The translations under genes were made by a program, and so were the position numbers. Below are positions 13,496-16,379 of a DNA stretch of 16,379 bases, in pieces; within the stretch, counting starts at the first letter, position 1, and every line of letters begins with the position of its first letter. Source of the stretch: Caryophanales bacterium UBA5729 (GTDB lineage: Bacteria > Bacillota_I > Bacilli_A > Izemoplasmatales > Hujiaoplasmataceae); NCBI GenBank assembly GCA_002419505.1, contig DIGF01000023.1, positions 38,457 to 54,835 on the forward strand. The letters are read 5' to 3'. The notes under the pieces were generated by a model. It was given only the letters and a program-made list of their open reading frames with translations, ran no database searches and was not told the origin of the DNA.

Positions 13496-15574
13496 ATGAA
13501 AAAAACAGTTTACAATATTATCAAAAAAGCTCCTTATAAAGAAAGGACTTTAATTGCAATTTCCAGCAATTTACATTTATCAAGCAAAAAGGATTTTCAA
13601 GAATTAACAAAAACTCTTGATCTTTTGGTAAAAGAAAATCAGATTTACAAAGATAAGTCTGGACACTATAATGTTTTAGATGACAAAACCGTAATGGTCA
13701 CCGGTAGAATGGACTTAAAAGCCCAAGGGTATGGTTTTATTATCGTTGAAGATCAAGAAATGCCAGATGTTTATATTTCTCGTAATAATACCAATACCGC
13801 TATGGATAATGATTTGTGTTTAGTTAAAATTACTAATGTAAAAAATAAAGAAAAAATTGAAGGTGTTGTTGAAAAAGTATTAGAACGCAGTCTTTCAGTT
13901 ATCGTTGGTGAATACTACAACGGACAAATATTTCCTAAAGGCTTTAATGAGGACATTGCTTTAAAACTAGTTAAAGCAGATCAAAAAAAGGTCAAGAATC
14001 ATCAACTTGTAAAGGTTAAAATCATTAATTATAAACATAACTTTTTTAAAGATTGTGAATTAATTGAAGTTATTGGCCATGTCGATGATGAAGGCATAGA
14101 AATTTTAGAAGTTGTACATAAGTATAATTTGATTAATAAATTTAGTTCTGAAGAAGAACTGTTCGCAAAGAATGTCAGTCAAGAAGTTAAAGAAGAAGAA
14201 CTTAAAGATAGAAAAGACTTAAGAAACGAAACAATCTTCACCATTGACTCTGAATCTACTAAGGATATCGACGATGCAATTTCAATCAAAAGAGTTTATG
14301 ATAATTACCTTCTTGGTGTGCATATAGCTGACGTTAGTTATTATGTTACCGAGGATTCTATTTTAGATAAAGCAGCGTTTAGTCGAGGAACTAGTGTTTA
14401 CTTAGCTGATTCAGTTATACCGATGTTACCGAAAGCACTATCAAATGGAATTTGTTCTTTGAATCCGAAAGTCGATAGATTAACTCTTACCTGTGAAATG
14501 GAAATAACAAAAAAGGGCGAAGTTGTAAAATATAAAATCTATCCTTCAGTTATCAATAGCAAATATAAAATGACTTACACCAATATCAACAAAATACTTG
14601 ACGGTTACGAGGAAGTTACTGATGAGTATTCAGATATCTATCAAGAAGTAATCTTAATGCAAGAATTACAAACAATTCTTTTTGATGTTAGAGAAAAAAT
14701 GGGATCAATTGACTTTGAAACTTTAGAACCTAAGTTATTATTTGATGATCATGGAAAACTGAGCGATATTGTTATTAGAGAACGCCAAACAGCTGAAAGA
14801 ATGATTGAAGAATTTATGTTAGTAGCTAATCAAGTGGTCGCAACTCATATTTTTAACATGAAATTACCTTTTATATACCGAATTCATGAATTACCTAACT
14901 CAGAAAAATTAGAGAATGTTTTTGAATTTGTTAAGAGATTAGGATATGATAATTACGAGGGTGACTATTCTCAAGAAAATTTACAAGCTTTATTGAAAGC
15001 TGTAGAAAATACTACCTTTGAAAAAGTAGTGACTACACTATTGTTAAGATCAATGTCTAAAGCGAGATATGCAAGAGAAAACAAAGGACATTATGGATTA
15101 GCTTTTGACAATTACACGCATTTTACTTCACCGATTAGAAGATATCCTGATTTAATCGTTCATCGCAACTTAAGAAAATATTTATTTAATAACAATAAAC
15201 AACATAATGAAGATACATTAATTAAACTTGATGAAATTGCAAAACAATCTTCTGAGACTGAAAAAAAAGCGATGAATGCTGAAAGAGAAGTTTTAGATAT
15301 TAAAAAAGCTGAGTATATGGAAAATCATATTAATGAAGAATATCAAGGAGTCATTTCTTCTGTTTTGAAATTCGGTATGTTTATTGAACTCCCTAATACT
15401 ATTGAAGGTTTAGTTCATATATCAACATTTAAAGAGCGTATGGAATACAATGAATCAACTATTAGTTTAAAATCAACTGAATCTGATTTATCTTATACAA
15501 TCGGACAAGTTGTTAATGTAAAAGTAACTAAAGTAAATCGCCTATTAGGAAGAATTGATTTTGTATTAGTTTAA
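13496..15574 (+). CDS. rnr: Ribonuclease R
   Basis: 692 residues. Domains in order are an N-terminal winged helix (~1-60), two cold-shock OB folds (~66-220, with GRMDLKAQGYGFI), the RNB catalytic domain (~235-570) and an S1 RNA-binding domain (~612-692). The RNB active site IDSESTKDIDDAISI holds D251, D257, D259 and D260, all present; GVHIADVSYYV and HFTSPIRRYPDLIVHR are also conserved. It degrades structured RNA 3' to 5' in the cytosol and works with tmRNA/SmpB on stalled mRNAs, which fits the genes next to it. It is shorter than B. subtilis RNase R (~780), lacking the long basic C-terminal tail. AAGGGAG precedes ATG 13496; smpB follows after 12 nt. Confidence 0.96.
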   Translation: MKKTVYNIIKKAPYKERTLIAISSNLHLSSKKDFQELTKTLDLLVKENQIYKDKSGHYNVLDDKTVMVTGRMDLKAQGYGFIIVEDQEMPDVYISRNNTNTAMDNDLCLVKITNVKNKEKIEGVVEKVLERSLSVIVGEYYNGQIFPKGFNEDIALKLVKADQKKVKNHQLVKVKIINYKHNFFKDCELIEVIGHVDDEGIEILEVVHKYNLINKFSSEEELFAKNVSQEVKEEELKDRKDLRNETIFTIDSESTKDIDDAISIKRVYDNYLLGVHIADVSYYVTEDSILDKAAFSRGTSVYLADSVIPMLPKALSNGICSLNPKVDRLTLTCEMEITKKGEVVKYKIYPSVINSKYKMTYTNINKILDGYEEVTDEYSDIYQEVILMQELQTILFDVREKMGSIDFETLEPKLLFDDHGKLSDIVIRERQTAERMIEEFMLVANQVVATHIFNMKLPFIYRIHELPNSEKLENVFEFVKRLGYDNYEGDYSQENLQALLKAVENTTFEKVVTTLLLRSMSKARYARENKGHYGLAFDNYTHFTSPIRRYPDLIVHRNLRKYLFNNNKQHNEDTLIKLDEIAKQSSETEKKAMNAEREVLDIKKAEYMENHINEEYQGVISSVLKFGMFIELPNTIEGLVHISTFKERMEYNESTISLKSTESDLSYTIGQVVNVKVTKVNRLLGRIDFVLV

Positions 15575-15586
15575 AAGGGGCCAATA

Positions 15587-16030
15587 ATGAAAATCTTAGT
15601 AAACAATAAAAAGGTCGCTCATGATTATTATATTTTAGAAAAGTATGAGTGCGGTATTGTTCTTAAGGGAACGGAAATTAAATCAATTAGATTAGGTAAG
15701 TTTTCGATTAAAGAAGCTTATGTGAAGATCGGTAGCGATTTTCAAGCATATATCATTAATATGCACGTAGCTAAGTATGAACAAGGCAATATTTTTAATC
15801 ATAAAGAAACAAGAAACAAAAAATTGTTATTACAAAAAAGAGAGATTATAAAATTATCGCAAAAATTAAAGTTAGAAGGCCTAACTTTAGTCCCAACAAT
15901 GGTTTATCTTAAAGAAGGATTATGTAAAATTGAGATAGCACTTTGTAAAGGAAAAAAACTTTATGATAAACGCGAAGCTCAAAGAGAGAAAGATGCTTCT
16001 AAAAGAGTAGAAAAAATGATACAATATTAG
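15587..16030 (+). CDS. smpB: SsrA-binding protein SmpB
   Basis: 147 residues, within the 145-160 norm. The OB-fold blocks are clear: NNKKVAHDYYILEKYECGIVL opening in shortened form, GTEIKSIRLGKFSIKEAYV, the KLLLQKREIIKL helix and LYLKEG-type strand, then GKKLYDKREAQREKDASKR, the basic C-terminal tail that enters the ribosomal A site. SmpB carries tmRNA to stalled ribosomes. The gene sits 12 nt after rnr and its stop codon is only 3 nt before the mature 5' end of ssrA. AAGGGG before the ATG is the ribosome site. Co-transcription with rnr is likely. Confidence 0.97.
   Translation: MKILVNNKKVAHDYYILEKYECGIVLKGTEIKSIRLGKFSIKEAYVKIGSDFQAYIINMHVAKYEQGNIFNHKETRNKKLLLQKREIIKLSQKLKLEGLTLVPTMVYLKEGLCKIEIALCKGKKLYDKREAQREKDASKRVEKMIQY
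16017..16025 (+). promoter_or_regulatory. Putative ssrA promoter inside the end of smpB
   Basis: TGATACAAT, an extended -10 (TG-n-TACAAT), ends 9 nt before the tmRNA 5' end. That spacing suits initiation near the mature end. The -35 region (~TTCTAA, 15997-16002) is weak. Confidence 0.5.
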
Positions 16031-16033
16031 TAT

Positions 16034-16379
16034 GGGGCTGTTTTATGGATTCGACAGGGTAGTTCAAGTTTAATAAGCATGCTATCGGCAGATATAAAAA
16101 TGCAGGTTAAATATAACCGGAAATCAAAATTACGCTTTCGCAGCTTAAGAAGAAGTTGCGGGTTCATCTAGGCTTGCCTATAGGCTTACTTGAATTTCAG
16201 AATATAGGATTGCTTAACTGTCTGCCATCTTAAGATGGTTAGGTGAAATTAATAAGAATAGGTATTTGATAGTTTGTTAATTAGCGGTCAGATACTGAAA
16301 AAATATAGTTAACTAAGCATGTAGAAAGTTAAATGATTGGCTATTTTGGACAGGGGTTCAAATCCCCTCAGCTCCACCA
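16034..16379 (+). ncRNA. ssrA: Transfer-messenger RNA (tmRNA)
   Basis: 346 nt, complete. The 5' end GGGGCTGTTTTATGGATTCG and the 3' end GGGGTTCAAATCCCCTCAGC-TCCACCA form the tRNA-like domain: GGGGCTG pairs with CAGCTCC (one G-U), followed by the A discriminator and an encoded CCA at the window's last base. The T-arm and TTCAAAT loop are intact. The mRNA-like part ends GCT TTC GCA GCT TAA (stop 16146-16148). The probable resume codon is GGA 16119, since TAACC just before it resembles the E. coli TAGTC. That gives tag GNQNYAFAA, preceded by the Ala carried on tmRNA. It rescues stalled ribosomes with SmpB, encoded immediately upstream. Confidence 0.97.

Noticed and set aside
1..16379. CRISPR arrays, insertion sequences, phage or integrase genes, tRNA or rRNA genes.
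   Set aside because: None seen: no regularly spaced direct repeats, no transposase-like protein, and the only tRNA-like fold is that of tmRNA.

Overview
This is a low-GC, almost fully coding chromosomal segment from a Gram-positive-type bacterium, Firmicutes or Mollicutes-adjacent. The gene order gpmI, eno, secG, rnr, smpB, ssrA, the strong AGGAGG-like ribosome binding sites and the extended -10 promoters are typical of low-GC Firmicutes. Trp is written as TGG, and TGA is a working stop codon (the phosphorylase fragment and ung both end in TGA). The organism therefore uses the standard bacterial code, not the Mycoplasma/Spiroplasma code. Two vitamin-scavenging ECF S components (RibU and a folate-family one) suggest a host-associated or nutrient-scavenging member of an Acholeplasma/Izemoplasma/Haloplasma/Erysipelotrichia-like group. 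That placement is an inference and is not proved here.

Layout. Positions 1-341 hold the C-terminus of a glycogen/maltodextrin phosphorylase ending in a terminator. Next comes a cyclase/formamidase-family gene (380-1018). A consensus promoter and an FMN riboswitch (1020-1168) then control ribU and an overlapping thioredoxin-like lipoprotein gene (to 2233). On the opposite strand, 2230-2850, lies a membrane-protein gene broken by two in-frame stop codons. A GDPD-fold protein lacking most catalytic residues follows (2973-3692). A probable operon (3739-7575) then encodes a nitroreductase, a phosphoglucomutase, a 50-residue Cys-rich membrane miniprotein, uracil-DNA glycosylase and a folate-type ECF S component. 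It ends at a bidirectional terminator shared with a convergent GH13 enzyme gene (7606-9681, minus strand). A divergent promoter region with a cre-like inverted repeat separates the GH13 gene from gpmI. The rest, all plus strand, is gpmI, a small membrane protein, eno, secG, rnr, smpB and ssrA (tmRNA), with the window ending exactly at the tmRNA CCA.

How the genes fit together. The phosphorylase, GH13 enzyme and phosphoglucomutase form a route from alpha-glucan to glucose-6-phosphate. GpmI and enolase supply two lower-glycolysis steps. SecG serves protein export. RNase R, SmpB and tmRNA form the trans-translation and mRNA-decay module, with an inferred tmRNA tag ending NYAFAA. I see no integrase, transposase, CRISPR array, phage gene or tRNA gene. 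Most of the window is core genome. The items most worth a second look are the catalytically stripped GDPD-like protein, the doubly interrupted membrane gene, the Cys-rich miniprotein and the FMN-riboswitch operon carrying a CxxC lipoprotein.
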